The notes: generated by a model from the letters alone, not told the origin. 64,000 nucleotides of DNA from Enterovibrio gelatinilyticus (GCF_028683095.1 NZ_JAJUBC010000008.1:1-64000); one strand, 5' to 3'. Positions 43,742-53,342 are shown, numbered from the stretch's first letter. A program made the numbers and translations.

Positions 43742-45184
43742 ATGGACGCCATCATATTTGAAGCGCTTGAGGCCATTGTTGGCAGTGAATTCATTATTGT
43801 TGATAAAGAAACCCTTCATCCTTATGAGTGCGATGGGTTATCGGTCTATTGTTCTCTGCCAACCTGTGTGGTGTTACCCGCCAGCACGAAAGAAGTAATG
43901 GCCATCATGGCGTTATGCCACCAGCATAAAGTGACTGTTGTGGCTCGTGGCGCAGGCACAGGGCTGTCGGCGGGCGCATTGCCCATTGAAGGAGGCATCG
44001 TTCTTTCTTTGGCGCGGCTTAATCGTATCCTTGAGATAAACAGTGAAAGCGGCCTTGCTCAAGTTCAACCCGGAGTGCGCAACCTAGCCATTTCAGAGTC
44101 AGCATCACGTTATGGGTTCTATTACGCACCGGACCCTTCTTCGCAGATTGCGTGCTCTATTGGCGGCAACGTGGCAGAAAACGCGGGCGGCGTGCACTGC
44201 CTCAAATATGGTCTCACGGTTCACAACATCGTCTCGTTAGTATTCATTACCGCACAGGGAGAACGCATTGACGTCGGCGGCAAAAGTCCCGACATTGCGG
44301 GTTTTGACTTCCTTGCCTTAATGACCGGCTCTGAAGGCATGCTAGGCATAGTCACAGAAATCACCGTTCGGCTTCTTCCCATTCCTGAATTAGCAAGGGT
44401 GATACTCGCAGGCTTCGACAAGGTAGAAAATGCAGCAAACGCCGTCAATGCACTCATCTCAAACGGCATTATTCCTGCTGGCCTTGAAATGATGGATCGA
44501 TACGCCATTCAAGCAGCCGAAGATTTCGCACATGCGGGTTACCCAAAGGACGCCGAGGCACTGTTGCTTTGCGAACTCGATGGCACAGCAGACGATGTGA
44601 ACCACCAATTGCAACTTGCCCAAGCACTACTGGAAGCGGCAGGCGCATCGTCACTCCGGATTTCTGACAGCGAAGAAGAACGCGCTTTGATGTGGAAGGG
44701 ACGTAAATCCGCATTTCCCGCCGTCGGGAGATTGTCGCCGGACTATTACTGCATGGATGGCACCATTCCACGTCGGCAATTGGCGTCGGTATTAGCTGAG
44801 ATCCACCGTCTTTCCCAACACTATGGGTTGCGTGTCGCGAACGTATTTCACGCCGGTGATGGCAACTTGCATCCACTCATTTTATTTGATGCAAACGTAC
44901 CTGGTGAACTTGAACAAACCGAGGCGTTTGGTGCGGATATTCTTCGAATCTGCGTAGAAGCTGGGGGATGTATTACCGGTGAACATGGAGTTGGATTAGA
45001 AAAGATCGAGCAGATGCATCATCAATTTAATGACGCAGAGCTAGCCCAGTTTCTTCGAGTCAAAGCTGCCTTCGACCCAGACAACCTGCTTAATCCCGGG
45101 AAAGGCATCCCCACCCCAAAACACTGCCAAGAACACACCGTCATGAAACAACCTTTGTCGCAAAGAGGGTCGCCCAATGGCTGA
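43742..45184 (+). CDS. glcD: Glycolate oxidase FAD subunit
   Basis: A 480-residue FAD-linked oxidase of the GlcD type: the PCMH FAD-binding fold (VLPASTKEVMAIMALCHQHKVTVVARGAGTGLSAGALP) near residues 40-80, DPSSQIACSIGGNVAENAGG near 130, and the C-terminal domain with VANVFHAGDGNLHP and GEHGVGLEK. With GlcE and GlcF it oxidises glycolate to glyoxylate and passes electrons to the respiratory chain. SD AAGGAGG sits 4-5 nt upstream of the start. GlcE overlaps by 8 nt. No glcC regulator or malate synthase gene is adjacent. Confidence 0.93.
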   Translation: MDAIIFEALEAIVGSEFIIVDKETLHPYECDGLSVYCSLPTCVVLPASTKEVMAIMALCHQHKVTVVARGAGTGLSAGALPIEGGIVLSLARLNRILEINSESGLAQVQPGVRNLAISESASRYGFYYAPDPSSQIACSIGGNVAENAGGVHCLKYGLTVHNIVSLVFITAQGERIDVGGKSPDIAGFDFLALMTGSEGMLGIVTEITVRLLPIPELARVILAGFDKVENAANAVNALISNGIIPAGLEMMDRYAIQAAEDFAHAGYPKDAEALLLCELDGTADDVNHQLQLAQALLEAAGASSLRISDSEEERALMWKGRKSAFPAVGRLSPDYYCMDGTIPRRQLASVLAEIHRLSQHYGLRVANVFHAGDGNLHPLILFDANVPGELEQTEAFGADILRICVEAGGCITGEHGVGLEKIEQMHHQFNDAELAQFLRVKAAFDPDNLLNPGKGIPTPKHCQEHTVMKQPLSQRGSPNG

Positions 45185-46274
45185 TATTTCAACGTCGCTT
45201 TGCGAACAAGTGCAAGACGCTAGAGCCGATAACACGCCGCTTAATCTCATTGGTGGTAACACTAAAACGTTCATTGGCCGTGAAGCCACAGGAAGACCTG
45301 TTTCCCTTACAGGTCACAGTGGTGTTACTGCCTATCACCCGAGTGAGTTAGTGATCACCGCTCGGGCAGGAACTCGCATAACAGAGCTCCAATCGGTATT
45401 GGCAGAACACAATCAAATGCTCGTGGGAGAGCCTCCTGCGTTTGAAGGCAAAGCCACCTTGGGTGGCTCCATTGCATGCAATATTAGTGGGGCGTCTCGC
45501 CCATTTTATGGCTCACTGCGAGACGCCATTCTAGGCGTGACCTTGATCAACGGCTTTGGCGAACCTCTGAGATTCGGCGGTCAAGTCATGAAAAACGTGG
45601 CAGGCTATGATTTATCGCGCCTACAAGCGGGGGCAATGGGCGCGTTTGGCATACTCACAGACATAAGCCTTCGTGTTATGCCAAAGCCTGAATCTGTCGA
45701 AACGTTGGTGCTCAAAATGGATACGCCGCAGGCCATTACTTTTATGCGTCAACGAGTGTCCAGTGGCTACCCATTATCTGGCGCAGCGTGGGTCGACGGT
45801 CACTTATACATCCGACTCGCCGGAACAGCACCAAACGTCGGATATTATTCGCGTAAATTGGGCGGAGAATCGCTTCCTCATCAATCACTATTTTGGCGAT
45901 CAATCCGAAATTTCCGCCATCCATTTTTCAGCCATAATGGACACCTTTATCGCTTGTCTATTGATGCAGCAGCCCCCCACTTTACGCGGTTCGAGAATAC
46001 CTTAGTAGACTGGGCAGGAAACATTCGTTGGGTGGTCACCGATGAAAACCACGAATCCATCAGCGAGCTAGCAAAGAACAACGGAGGGCACGTCGCTCGC
46101 TATCGTTCCAAGTCCTTTGGAAACCGCCAAAAGGACAACCATAATGGCGAGTGCTTTCAAACGCTCTCCCCGGCACACCAACGATTGCATAAGTCGCTAA
46201 AGGCAGCATTTGACCCACAGAACCTGTTTAATTCAGGTCGACTGTACTCATGGCTAGGGAGCGAGTCACAATGA
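45177..46274 (+). CDS. glcE: Glycolate oxidase FAD-binding subunit
   Basis: A 365-residue FAD-binding subunit related to GlcD but shorter: PCMH-type region with ELVITARAGTRITELQSVLAEHNQMLVGEP and ATLGGSIACNISG, and the RFGGQVMKNVAGYDLSRLQAG motif typical of GlcE. It pairs with GlcD and GlcF. Its start lies inside the end of glcD and its stop overlaps the glcF ATG (ATGA), so all three are translationally coupled. Confidence 0.92.
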   Translation: MADISTSLCEQVQDARADNTPLNLIGGNTKTFIGREATGRPVSLTGHSGVTAYHPSELVITARAGTRITELQSVLAEHNQMLVGEPPAFEGKATLGGSIACNISGASRPFYGSLRDAILGVTLINGFGEPLRFGGQVMKNVAGYDLSRLQAGAMGAFGILTDISLRVMPKPESVETLVLKMDTPQAITFMRQRVSSGYPLSGAAWVDGHLYIRLAGTAPNVGYYSRKLGGESLPHQSLFWRSIRNFRHPFFSHNGHLYRLSIDAAAPHFTRFENTLVDWAGNIRWVVTDENHESISELAKNNGGHVARYRSKSFGNRQKDNHNGECFQTLSPAHQRLHKSLKAAFDPQNLFNSGRLYSWLGSESQ

Positions 46275-47524
46275 AAACGAACATCGACAGCGCGTTTCTG
46301 AAATCAAAAGATGGCCAAAGAGCACAAGATATTTTACGACGCTGCGTGCACTGCGGGTTTTGCAACGCCACTTGTCCCACGTATCAAGAACTGAGCGATG
46401 AAAGGGATGGCCCGCGCGGTCGTATATATTTGATCAAGCAGATGCTCGAAGGGAATGAAGTTACAGAGAAAACCCAGCGACATCTTGACCGCTGCTTGAC
46501 TTGCAGAAACTGCGAAACCACCTGCCCTTCTGGTGTCAAATACGCTGAATTACTCGATATCGGACGTAATCACATCGAATCAAGAGTGTCCCGATCTCCG
46601 AAAGAAAAGCTATTACGCTACGCGCTTACTCGTATATTTCCGCACTCAGGCTTGGTTCGATTTGGCGTAATATTGGTACGTCCTTTCCAGTTTTTATTAC
46701 CTCAGTCGCTTCGCAAAAAATCACCTAAACAGCAGTTTAAGCATTCCAAACGTGACGAACTACTACCCAATCCACCAGAAGCACGAATCATGATCGGGTT
46801 TAAAGGCTGTGTTCAGCAAGCCCTTACCCCCAACACCTTGCAAGCAGCTCGTGATGTGATGCGCCATCTCGGGATTCAGCTGATCACCATCAAAAATGAA
46901 ACGTGCTGCGGCGCAATGAATGCACACCTATCAGAGCACCAACGCGCCACTAAACAAGCCAAGCAAAATATCGATGCATGGTGGCCACATATAGAAAAAG
47001 GGGCAGAAGCCATCGTCATTTCCGCCTCAGGCTGCGGAATTTCCATCAAAGAATACCCAGCGTTATTGAGAAACGAACAAGACTACATGGAGAAAGCGGC
47101 ACACATTGCAGCGCTCGCGAAAGATCTCAGTGATGTATTGGCAGAAGAGGATTTGAGTCAATTACCGCTTAAACAGAGTAACGAACGCGCCGCAGTGCAT
47201 TGCCCTTGCTCACTGCAACACGGCATCGATCGCAAAGACAATTTGTATAAAACACTAAGCCAATTAGAGGTTGTTCAAACTGAGACCCATGAAAATCACT
47301 TATGTTGTGGATCTGCGGGCGCGTATTCCTTGTTACAACCAGAACTCAGTCAAAAGCTATTGAAGCGAAAACTTGATGCCCTGCAAGGTGACAACCCTGA
47401 TGTCATTGTCACGGCGAACATTGGTTGCCAACTGCACCTCGCCTCAGAAAGCGCAGTACCCGTAAAACACTGGATCGAACTATTGGCAGAGCGGCTAGCG
47501 CCCGATGATGAGTCGTCAGTTTAG
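46271..47524 (+). CDS. glcF: Glycolate oxidase iron-sulfur subunit
   Basis: About 417 residues from the ATG at 46271. Two 4Fe-4S clusters are encoded near the start: CVHCGFCNATCP (residues about 24-35) and CLTCRNCETTCP (about 77-88). Two CCG domains follow, with ETCCGAM and HLCCGSAGAY motifs. It relays electrons from GlcD/GlcE to quinone, membrane-associated. It ends the operon; a family B repeat begins 3 nt after its stop. The operon lacks glcG and glcB found in E. coli. Confidence 0.92.
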   Translation: MKTNIDSAFLKSKDGQRAQDILRRCVHCGFCNATCPTYQELSDERDGPRGRIYLIKQMLEGNEVTEKTQRHLDRCLTCRNCETTCPSGVKYAELLDIGRNHIESRVSRSPKEKLLRYALTRIFPHSGLVRFGVILVRPFQFLLPQSLRKKSPKQQFKHSKRDELLPNPPEARIMIGFKGCVQQALTPNTLQAARDVMRHLGIQLITIKNETCCGAMNAHLSEHQRATKQAKQNIDAWWPHIEKGAEAIVISASGCGISIKEYPALLRNEQDYMEKAAHIAALAKDLSDVLAEEDLSQLPLKQSNERAAVHCPCSLQHGIDRKDNLYKTLSQLEVVQTETHENHLCCGSAGAYSLLQPELSQKLLKRKLDALQGDNPDVIVTANIGCQLHLASESAVPVKHWIELLAERLAPDDESSV

Positions 47525-47526
47525 CT

Positions 47527-47792
47527 AGGGTCTGTTGATCTTTGGTGATGATTTTTGCTGCAGTTTGTGGCGGCTTTATACAAGGCAGAGGCTTCGATGT
47601 GTAGCTGGCCTACATGAGAAGTCGATAACGCAGGAGAAAGTCGCCACAAACGCTGCCCGAAGGGTTCCGCTCAAAGCGCTTTATGCTTTGTTGAGATGTG
47701 TTTGCTTAGAATGACTAGGCAGCACACACCTCGCCTCGCCTAAAACGCTTTTAGCCAGAACAAAATTTAACCACCAAAGATCAACAGACCCT
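47527..47792. mobile_element. Family B inverted-repeat element, copy 1
   Basis: 266 nt bounded by AGGGTCTGTTGATCTTTGG and its inverted form CCAAAGATCAACAGACCCT. It has no coding capacity for a transposase. The outer bases suggest a CTAG-like target (CTAG left, CTCG right). A copy of the same length is at 54257-54521. Likely a MITE mobilised by an insertion sequence elsewhere in the genome. Confidence 0.75.
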
Positions 47793-48035
47793 CGTAACAT
47801 CTTCAATATACACGTACAACGCGATGACAAATGAAATGACCAGCGTCACTTGCCACAAGCCGTTTTCCCAAAACGTCAGCGGCTCGTCAGACCAAACTCT
47901 CAAGGCGACATTAAACAGTTCGCCTTTTAGCGTCATCACTATGACGGCGATAAAATAATAGCTAAGAAACAAAGTGATGTGGCTACGAATAGCCAGCAAG
48001 CTTGCTTTCAACGGTATCTTTATTGAGTTAGTCAT
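47781..48035 (-). CDS. Small membrane protein truncated by a family B element
   Basis: An 84-residue protein with two hydrophobic segments (about 17-36 and 62-78). The last residues (RVC) and the TGA stop are read from the inverted repeat of the family B element, so the original C-terminus was replaced on insertion. No function is recognised. It lies upstream of nothing on its strand; the AraC gene at 48073-48939 is upstream with the same orientation. Confidence 0.55.
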   Translation of the reverse strand: MTNSIKIPLKASLLAIRSHITLFLSYYFIAVIVMTLKGELFNVALRVWSDEPLTFWENGLWQVTLVISFVIALYVYIEDVTRVC

Positions 48036-48072
48036 GATGAAGACCTATAAAAAATAAGTTTGCAGCAAGGTG

Positions 48073-48939
48073 TTAGACGATGGGTAGATACACGTCAGTG
48101 ACCATTTCATGTTCTGTCACATCGGGAAACAGTGTCACTCGTTCAAACAATACCGGCACATCACGCAACTTCTCCCCTGATTGCGGCAACCACTTCGTAT
48201 AAAGGTATCTCACAGCCCAACCAATCACATCGTCACTGCCAACAAAGCGTATCTTGGCGCAACGTCCCCCTTGTAGTGTTTTCAGCGAGATGTTCGGGTC
48301 GGATATATCGGTGCTCTTATCTATCTGACAGCAGAGATCAAACCGAAAAGAGGTATCCAGCACTTCTTCTGGGTCGTCATAAATCAAATTGAACGTTCGA
48401 AATCGATTGGGAGGAATTTTGTTGGCTTTACGCCATTCAATAAATTTACCTACCGAATACTGCAAGTTCACTGGAGAGTCACGGTGCTCAAACACTGCCA
48501 CATCAAGCGTCGGCAGTTCCGCATATTCCACACTGAAGTCAGAGTATTTAAGGAATGCTTCATTACGCAATTTAAAAATTCCATCGAAATGCGATTGCCA
48601 TGCGGCCCAATTCGGCTCAGTTCGAAACGCTGATGGGCTTTGCTCAAACACTTTCCGGAACGCACGCGAAAACGCTTCGCTACTTTCGTAATTGCAATCC
48701 AATGCAATCGTCGTGATCGATAAATCGTCGCGATAAGCGATCTGATACGCTGCCTTTTTTAATCGTAAAAGACGAACATAGCTAGCAACAGTGATGCCAT
48801 ATTCCGCAGAAAATAAACGATGAAAATGATGCTTAGAAAGGTGGGCGACCTTGCTCAATGTATCGAGGTTAATCTGTTCGTCCAAATTCAGTTCAATGTA
48901 TTCGCGCACTTTTTCCAACCGGGCCTTACAATTTGTCAT
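48073..48939 (-). CDS. AraC-family regulator with GyrI-like effector domain
   Basis: About 288 residues from the ATG at 48939 (GAGGG upstream; the frame opens earlier at 49059). AraC double helix-turn-helix at residues 5-105 (INLDTLSKVAHLSKHHFHRLF; SSEAFSRAFRKVFEQSPSAFR) and a C-terminal GyrI/SoxR-type effector-binding domain (about 130-288). This Rob/AraC-like layout senses a small hydrophobic or drug-like molecule. The small membrane protein gene downstream may be its target. Confidence 0.85.
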   Translation of the reverse strand: MTNCKARLEKVREYIELNLDEQINLDTLSKVAHLSKHHFHRLFSAEYGITVASYVRLLRLKKAAYQIAYRDDLSITTIALDCNYESSEAFSRAFRKVFEQSPSAFRTEPNWAAWQSHFDGIFKLRNEAFLKYSDFSVEYAELPTLDVAVFEHRDSPVNLQYSVGKFIEWRKANKIPPNRFRTFNLIYDDPEEVLDTSFRFDLCCQIDKSTDISDPNISLKTLQGGRCAKIRFVGSDDVIGWAVRYLYTKWLPQSGEKLRDVPVLFERVTLFPDVTEHEMVTDVYLPIV

Positions 48940-49043
48940 GTACCGCAATCCCTCAGTTTTCATTGGATACTGACGCAACCATAACGCACAAAGAGCCAAA
49001 GGACTTGACCAATCTTGCTGATATAAGATGAACTTAACGGATA

Positions 49044-49073
49044 AAAAAAGGCAGCTCATTGAGCTGCCTTTTT
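49044..49073 (-). terminator. Terminator of the CDF transporter gene
   Basis: AAAAAGGCAGCTC / GAGCTGCCTTTTT with loop ATT, a 13-bp stem with A/T runs on both sides, so it can act in both directions. It lies just downstream of the minus-strand CDF gene. Confidence 0.9.
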
Positions 49074-49104
49074 CGACAATACAACTTGATTAGTTGCGTG
49101 GCTT

Positions 49105-49815
49105 TCAAGCCAATAAGCGCTGCCCTGACATGGTATTGTCTTCTTGATAGATAGCCCAAAGACGTTTCGTTGAATCGCCCACCATCTTCACGGGTACCGT
49201 CGCAAAGTAGACAGAAGCCAAAATCACCATAATCGGGTCTGCATACACCGCGTATTCTGCGTAACCGCTTGCCATCATTGATGCAGCGATAATAAAACCT
49301 ACTAAAACAGCAGCACTAATCACGGTATCCATTAACCACTGGCTAGTTTCCGCTTTTAAAATTGTCGACGCTTGTTTACCTGCACGTGACTTCACAAAGA
49401 AGTAACACACAAAGCAACCTACCAAGTTAACCACACCAAAAATCAGTGCAGAGCCGGCGTTGACTTCACGTCCACCGTTAAACATGGCTTCAAATGCTGA
49501 TGCAAACGACACCACACAAACGACTGACACCGCGAGGCCTTTAATTAACACCACCAATGACTCAATAACTTCGGCTTTTTGCGCAGATACACGCTTACCT
49601 GATTTTCGATTTTTGCCTGTGCCATTGCCAATATATACCGTTGCGCCTAGTGCCATCAGAGAGAGAAACAGGCTAACCAAAGAGTATGCACCGTCAAACA
49701 CTATCGCCATGGAACCTGCCCAAAGGCCGATCCCTACACCCAACGCAGCAAAGCAAAAACAAGCAAAACTAGAAAATTTCAGTAAGTTACGTTCTTTCGC
49801 ATATTCACACGACAT
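49105..49815 (-). CDS. Cation diffusion facilitator-like transporter
   Basis: About 236 residues from the ATG at 49815 (GGGGAT upstream). Six hydrophobic segments are seen. TM2 carries MAIVFDGAYSLVSLFLSL, which fits the CDF signature with an Asp, and TM5 has TSQWLMDTVISAAVLVG with an Asp in the expected metal-binding place. The C-terminal cytoplasmic domain of most CDF proteins is nearly absent, so it is a short form. It may export zinc, iron or another divalent ion. It is divergent from a LysR gene. Confidence 0.78.
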   Translation of the reverse strand: MSCEYAKERNLLKFSSFACFCFAALGVGIGLWAGSMAIVFDGAYSLVSLFLSLMALGATVYIGNGTGKNRKSGKRVSAQKAEVIESLVVLIKGLAVSVVCVVSFASAFEAMFNGGREVNAGSALIFGVVNLVGCFVCYFFVKSRAGKQASTILKAETSQWLMDTVISAAVLVGFIIAASMMASGYAEYAVYADPIMVILASVYFATVPVKMVGDSTKRLWAIYQEDNTMSGQRLLA

Positions 49816-50000
49816 AAATCCCCACAAGTGACAAAAAAATTGACTGCAGCACCTTCCAATAGCGCTTTGATAACCACATTACAGCCTATTTCGTGAATCA
49901 AAGAGTTACTGAGCGACAAGTTTTTGGTCGCTGGGTTTTTATTCTATTTATTTAGAGTTAAAATCATTATGCGGATTACACGTGTAAACATGGACATAAA

Positions 50001-50882
50001 ATGCGAAGTAGCCAAATAGAAATGTTCCTCACTGCGGTCGAAACAGGCTCAATCGCTGGCGCAGCTCGCGAGCTTGAAAAAAGCCGTACCACAGTCAGTG
50101 CTGCGATCAGTGCCTTAGAAGATAGCTTGGGCGTGGAACTGCTCGCCCGTTCGGGGAACAGTGTTAATCTGACAGACGTTGGGCGCATGATCCACGACGA
50201 TTGCGAACGACTATTACAAGCCGCTCATGACATTGATGCGAAGTGTCGTCAATTTGAAAGTGGCGTTGAATCGGCATTGCGTATTGGACGTGATGACGCT
50301 ATTCCAGAGTCTTTCTGGCGCGCAACAATGCGTGAAATCCACCAGCTATTTCCCAACTCGAGCGTATCGCTCTACGTTGCTCCACCACCAGAACTTTATG
50401 AAATGGTGGATGAGAACATGGTCGATGTCGCCTTTGGCTTGCTGCCCGAAACTCGAGCATTTGGGCGCATTAGTTCAAAAAAGCTAGGTCAAATTCGTAT
50501 GATGTCGGTGGTTCACAAAGACCACCCATTATCTAAGCTCAAACGTGTACAACGCGCCGACCTAGAACGTTACACCGAGGTCACACTCGCCTATGTGGAT
50601 GACGAAGGCCTAAAAGCACTCGATCCAATCTCGCCGCACTACATTGCCTTGCCGTTTTATGAACATCTGCGAGATGCGGTATTGGACGGCTCAGGTTGGT
50701 CAAACGTCCCGTCGGTCTTACTCAGAAAATACCTCCGAAGTGGTACATTGCAGGTATTGCGTCATTCGAGCGCAATGCAGCTGCAACCTTACGGTCAAAT
50801 CACCTCTATGGATGCCCATACTGGCGCACTCACGGTTTGGCTGTCAGATCGCTTGGAAGCGTATTTGGCGGAAAATAGCTAA
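50001..50882 (+). CDS. LysR-type regulator
   Basis: A 293-residue LysR regulator: helix-turn-helix at residues 3-60 (MFLTAVETGSIAGAARELEKSRTTVSAAISALEDSLG in parts) and a substrate-binding domain with the usual two subdomains. The HTH recognition helix differs from those of the other LysR genes in the window. It is divergent from the CDF transporter gene, which it may control. The effector is unknown. Confidence 0.85.
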   Translation: MRSSQIEMFLTAVETGSIAGAARELEKSRTTVSAAISALEDSLGVELLARSGNSVNLTDVGRMIHDDCERLLQAAHDIDAKCRQFESGVESALRIGRDDAIPESFWRATMREIHQLFPNSSVSLYVAPPPELYEMVDENMVDVAFGLLPETRAFGRISSKKLGQIRMMSVVHKDHPLSKLKRVQRADLERYTEVTLAYVDDEGLKALDPISPHYIALPFYEHLRDAVLDGSGWSNVPSVLLRKYLRSGTLQVLRHSSAMQLQPYGQITSMDAHTGALTVWLSDRLEAYLAENS

Positions 50883-51007
50883 TCATAAGTTATTGAACAC
50901 CAACGTTAATCAGCACCACCTATGAGTTTTGATATTTCCAATCAACGTGTTAGCTTACACAAATAGAGCCGACACCACATGGGCGCAGAAAGGAATCAAG
51001 GACATTT

Positions 51008-51817
51008 ATGGAGATCGTCGAAGCGCAATTGGCAGACTTATCGCCGTTTTTTGAGTACTTGGAAAAACAGCTTGCAGAAAACGCTGCCGACAAAACCCCA
51101 CTGTTTCAGCCTGTCGCCAAAAAACACAGCCATGTTACTGAGCAACTAAGATCCAAATTTAATGATGGTTTTAGTATTCCCTTTGGAGAGAGCGGATGGC
51201 GCAAGCTCTGGCTGGTTAAAGACATCAGCAATAACACCATTCACGGACACATCGATTTACGCCACCACAGTGACCACTACACACTTCATCGCGCTTTATT
51301 GGGCATGGGAGTGGATAGTCAGGTAAGGAAACAAGGAATAGGCCGAAAACTCATTGAGCGAACGGTTGAATTCTGTCATTCGCATAACCGAATTGACTGG
51401 TTAGATTTGCAGGTACTTTCTAACAATACCCCAGCAATCAAGTTGTATATACCCAAACAATCTGGAGATGCAGGATTCAGCGAGGTTTACTGACGTTATG
51501 ATCTAGGCGTCCCTTTGCCGATGTAGTGATCTCCATCAAAAAGGGATAACACCGAGCATGGCGTCAGTAAACTCGCCCGAAGGGAGGCCCTCAGTGCGTC
51601 CACTTCATCGTTAAATTCCTGTGAAATAGAATGGCTATTCCTACAAGAATTTGCCTTGAACTGAACGCACTGATGGCCTCTAAAATCGAGCATCTTCAGG
51701 TTGATTGGGTATATATCCAATGGTTTCAGCGCTGTTGGGGAAATCGCTGATTTATATCGCATTGATGGAAAATCCGTGTCAGAAATAACCATGACACTAA
51801 ACACGATAAGAAAATAA
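51008..51817 (+). pseudogene. GNAT acetyltransferase interrupted by a family A element
   Basis: The N-terminal part (from ATG 51008) is a GNAT acetyltransferase: acetyl-CoA loop GMGVDSQVRKQGIGRKLIERTV near residues 98-119, then LDLQVLSNNTPAIKLY. At that point the frame enters the element at 51452 and ends 14 codons later. Past the element (from 51716) the reading continues as SNGFSAVGEIADLYRIDGK, the expected GNAT C-terminus, to TAA at 51815-51817. Removing 264 nt (258-bp element plus one 6-bp duplication) rejoins the frame as LY-I-SNGF. The restored protein would be about 181 residues. Currently the product lacks its last part and carries an element-encoded tail. Confidence 0.85.
51446..51715. 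mobile_element. Complete family A inverted-repeat element with 6-bp duplication
   Basis: Element of 258 nt (51452-51709) with ends CCCAAACAAYCTGRAGATGC-like on the left and the inverted form GCATCTTCAGGTTGATTGGG on the right. It is flanked by direct repeats TATATA (51446-51451 and 51710-51715). There is no transposase gene inside. Partial copies are near 25902, 41571 and 42805. Non-autonomous element, recent enough to leave the target frame intact. Confidence 0.85.
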
Positions 51818-52209
51818 TAAAAAACCCACTAAAAAGCATTTATTTACCACATAAAAACAAGCCAGACCAAAACCAATTAACCATCACTCATTCTGTTTGT
51901 TTCAAAAAAAATAATCAAAAACCAAACCTTCCATATGAAACATGTTAAACCAGCCCTCCCCTAGCATTTTCTCACCCTAAGATGAAAAATATTTCACCAT
52001 AATAAACAAATAATTAAAGGAGATTTTCGAATTTTTTTCGATCTCATGAAATCAACTCAGAAACCCATAGGTCTATTTACATGGCTTTTAAAGGCATTTA
52101 AACCAGCCATTCATTGCATTTCAGGTTGATATATTCACCGCATGCAAGGATGAGCACTAAGTTATTAGCAACAATGCTAATTGCACGTGAAAATATTGGA
52201 GAATATAGC
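51818..52209. promoter_or_regulatory. 392-nt region upstream of the bufferin operon
   Basis: A+T-rich, with no gene supported. It must hold the bufA1 promoter. A TCGAA-TTTTT-TTCGA inverted repeat lies near 52028-52042 and GGAG (SD of bufA1) near 52198. No ECF sigma factor gene or copper regulator box could be assigned, although many such operons are copper-controlled. Confidence 0.45.
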
Positions 52210-52491
52210 ATGAATAAAATCGAAAAAAGCGCCACCTTTGCTTCTGTTGCTTTGGCTGTTGCCTTGAGCACATCTGCGTTTGCAGCTGAATCACCAAAAG
52301 GTAGCAGCGGTGCTGCGATTGGTGCTGGTGATAAAGTGCACTGCTATGGCATACACTCTTGTAAAGGTAACTCAGATTGTAAAACAGCCGAGCATGCATG
52401 TAAGGGCCAAAATCAGTGTGGCGGACATGGCTTCAAAGGCATGAAAGCAAAAGAATGCCTCGATGCTGGCGGCACGATCTCCGATATTTAA
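52210..52491 (+). CDS. bufA1: Bufferin precursor peptide, BufA1-type
   Basis: A 93-residue precursor. The start at 52210 has GGAG 8 nt upstream; the longer frame from 52114 is not used. Signal peptide [25 protein letters not shown], then a short Gly/Ser linker and a Cys/Gly/Lys-rich core with six cysteines in the pattern [29 protein letters not shown] and KECLDAGG. This matches the BufA1 class of bufferins, exported RiPPs whose cysteines are modified by an MNIO enzyme (to 5-thiooxazole in known cases) so that they bind copper in the periplasm. The next genes encode the maturase and its partner, which makes the call strong. Confidence 0.88.
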   Translation: MNKIEKSATFASVALAVALSTSAFAAESPKGSSGAAIGAGDKVHCYGIHSCKGNSDCKTAEHACKGQNQCGGHGFKGMKAKECLDAGGTISDI

Positions 52492-52514
52492 TTACGAACA
52501 AAAGGGATAAAGAA

Positions 52515-53342
52515 ATGACTTCTAGCTTTGGTCTTGGATTACGCACTCAGCACTACAATGATTTTCTGAATGCGCCTCAACCTGTCGACTGGCTAGAAGT
52601 GATCTCTGATAACTACATGGTCAACGGTGGAAAACCGTTGACCATGCTTGACCGTATTCGTGCTGACTACCCTATGGTCATGCACGGCGTGTCTCTCTCC
52701 ATAGGTTCAATCAATGGACTAGACACTGACTATCTTCAAAAACTCAAAGCACTCGAACAACGCATTGAACCTATGTGGGTGTCTGATCACCTATGTTGGA
52801 GTGGCGTTCATGGACGTAAGCTTCATGATCTCATGCCGCTCCCCTTTACCCAAGAAGCCCTAGACGTAGTAGTAAGAAATATTCACCAAGCTCAAGACGC
52901 ACTACAGCGTCCATTGGTATTAGAAAACGTATCCAGCTATGTCGAATTTACCGCGTCTGAAATGACAGAATGGGAATTTCTCTCTGCGATAAGCCAAGCA
53001 ACAGGGTGTAAGTTGTTACTTGATATTAATAATATTTACGTTAGCGCGTTCAATCATGGTTTTTCAGCGATAGACTTCATTCAAGGCATTCCCAAAGACA
53101 GTGTTCAACAGTTTCACCTTGCAGGCCATTTAAACAATGACGACCATCTTATTGATACCCATGACCACCCTGTGTGTGATGGCGTTTGGACACTCTACGA
53201 ACAAGCACTAAAACGATTCGGTGAGACGCCCACCATGATAGAGCGCGATGACAATATTCCACCGTTAGCAGAATTACTTTCAGAACTAGATACTGCACGA
53301 ACTATTGCTCACAACGTGTTGAATGCGGAGGGAGTGATATGA
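52515..53342 (+). CDS. bufB: Bufferin maturase, MNIO/DUF692 iron oxidase
   Basis: A 275-residue DUF692 protein, the multinuclear non-heme iron-dependent oxidase fold. From the ATG at 52515 (AAGGG upstream) the metal-ligand segments follow the family order: [58 protein letters not shown] and [11 protein letters not shown], with [10 protein letters not shown] near the end. BufB/MbnB-type enzymes oxidise cysteine in a precursor peptide. It overlaps bufC by 4 nt and lies 23 nt after bufA1. The upstream frame from 52416 overlaps bufA1 and is ignored. Confidence 0.93.
   Translation: MTSSFGLGLRTQHYNDFLNAPQPVDWLEVISDNYMVNGGKPLTMLDRIRADYPMVMHGVSLSIGSINGLDTDYLQKLKALEQRIEPMWVSDHLCWSGVHGRKLHDLMPLPFTQEALDVVVRNIHQAQDALQRPLVLENVSSYVEFTASEMTEWEFLSAISQATGCKLLLDINNIYVSAFNHGFSAIDFIQGIPKDSVQQFHLAGHLNNDDHLIDTHDHPVCDGVWTLYEQALKRFGETPTMIERDDNIPPLAELLSELDTARTIAHNVLNAEGVI

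Noticed and set aside
52114-52209. Longer start for bufA1
   Set aside because: It would bury the signal peptide behind a basic 32-residue extension; the SD supports 52210.
52416-52514. Longer bufB start overlapping bufA1
   Set aside because: The overlapped part is out of frame with bufA1 and not protein-like, while the ATG at 52515 has an SD and matches the family start.
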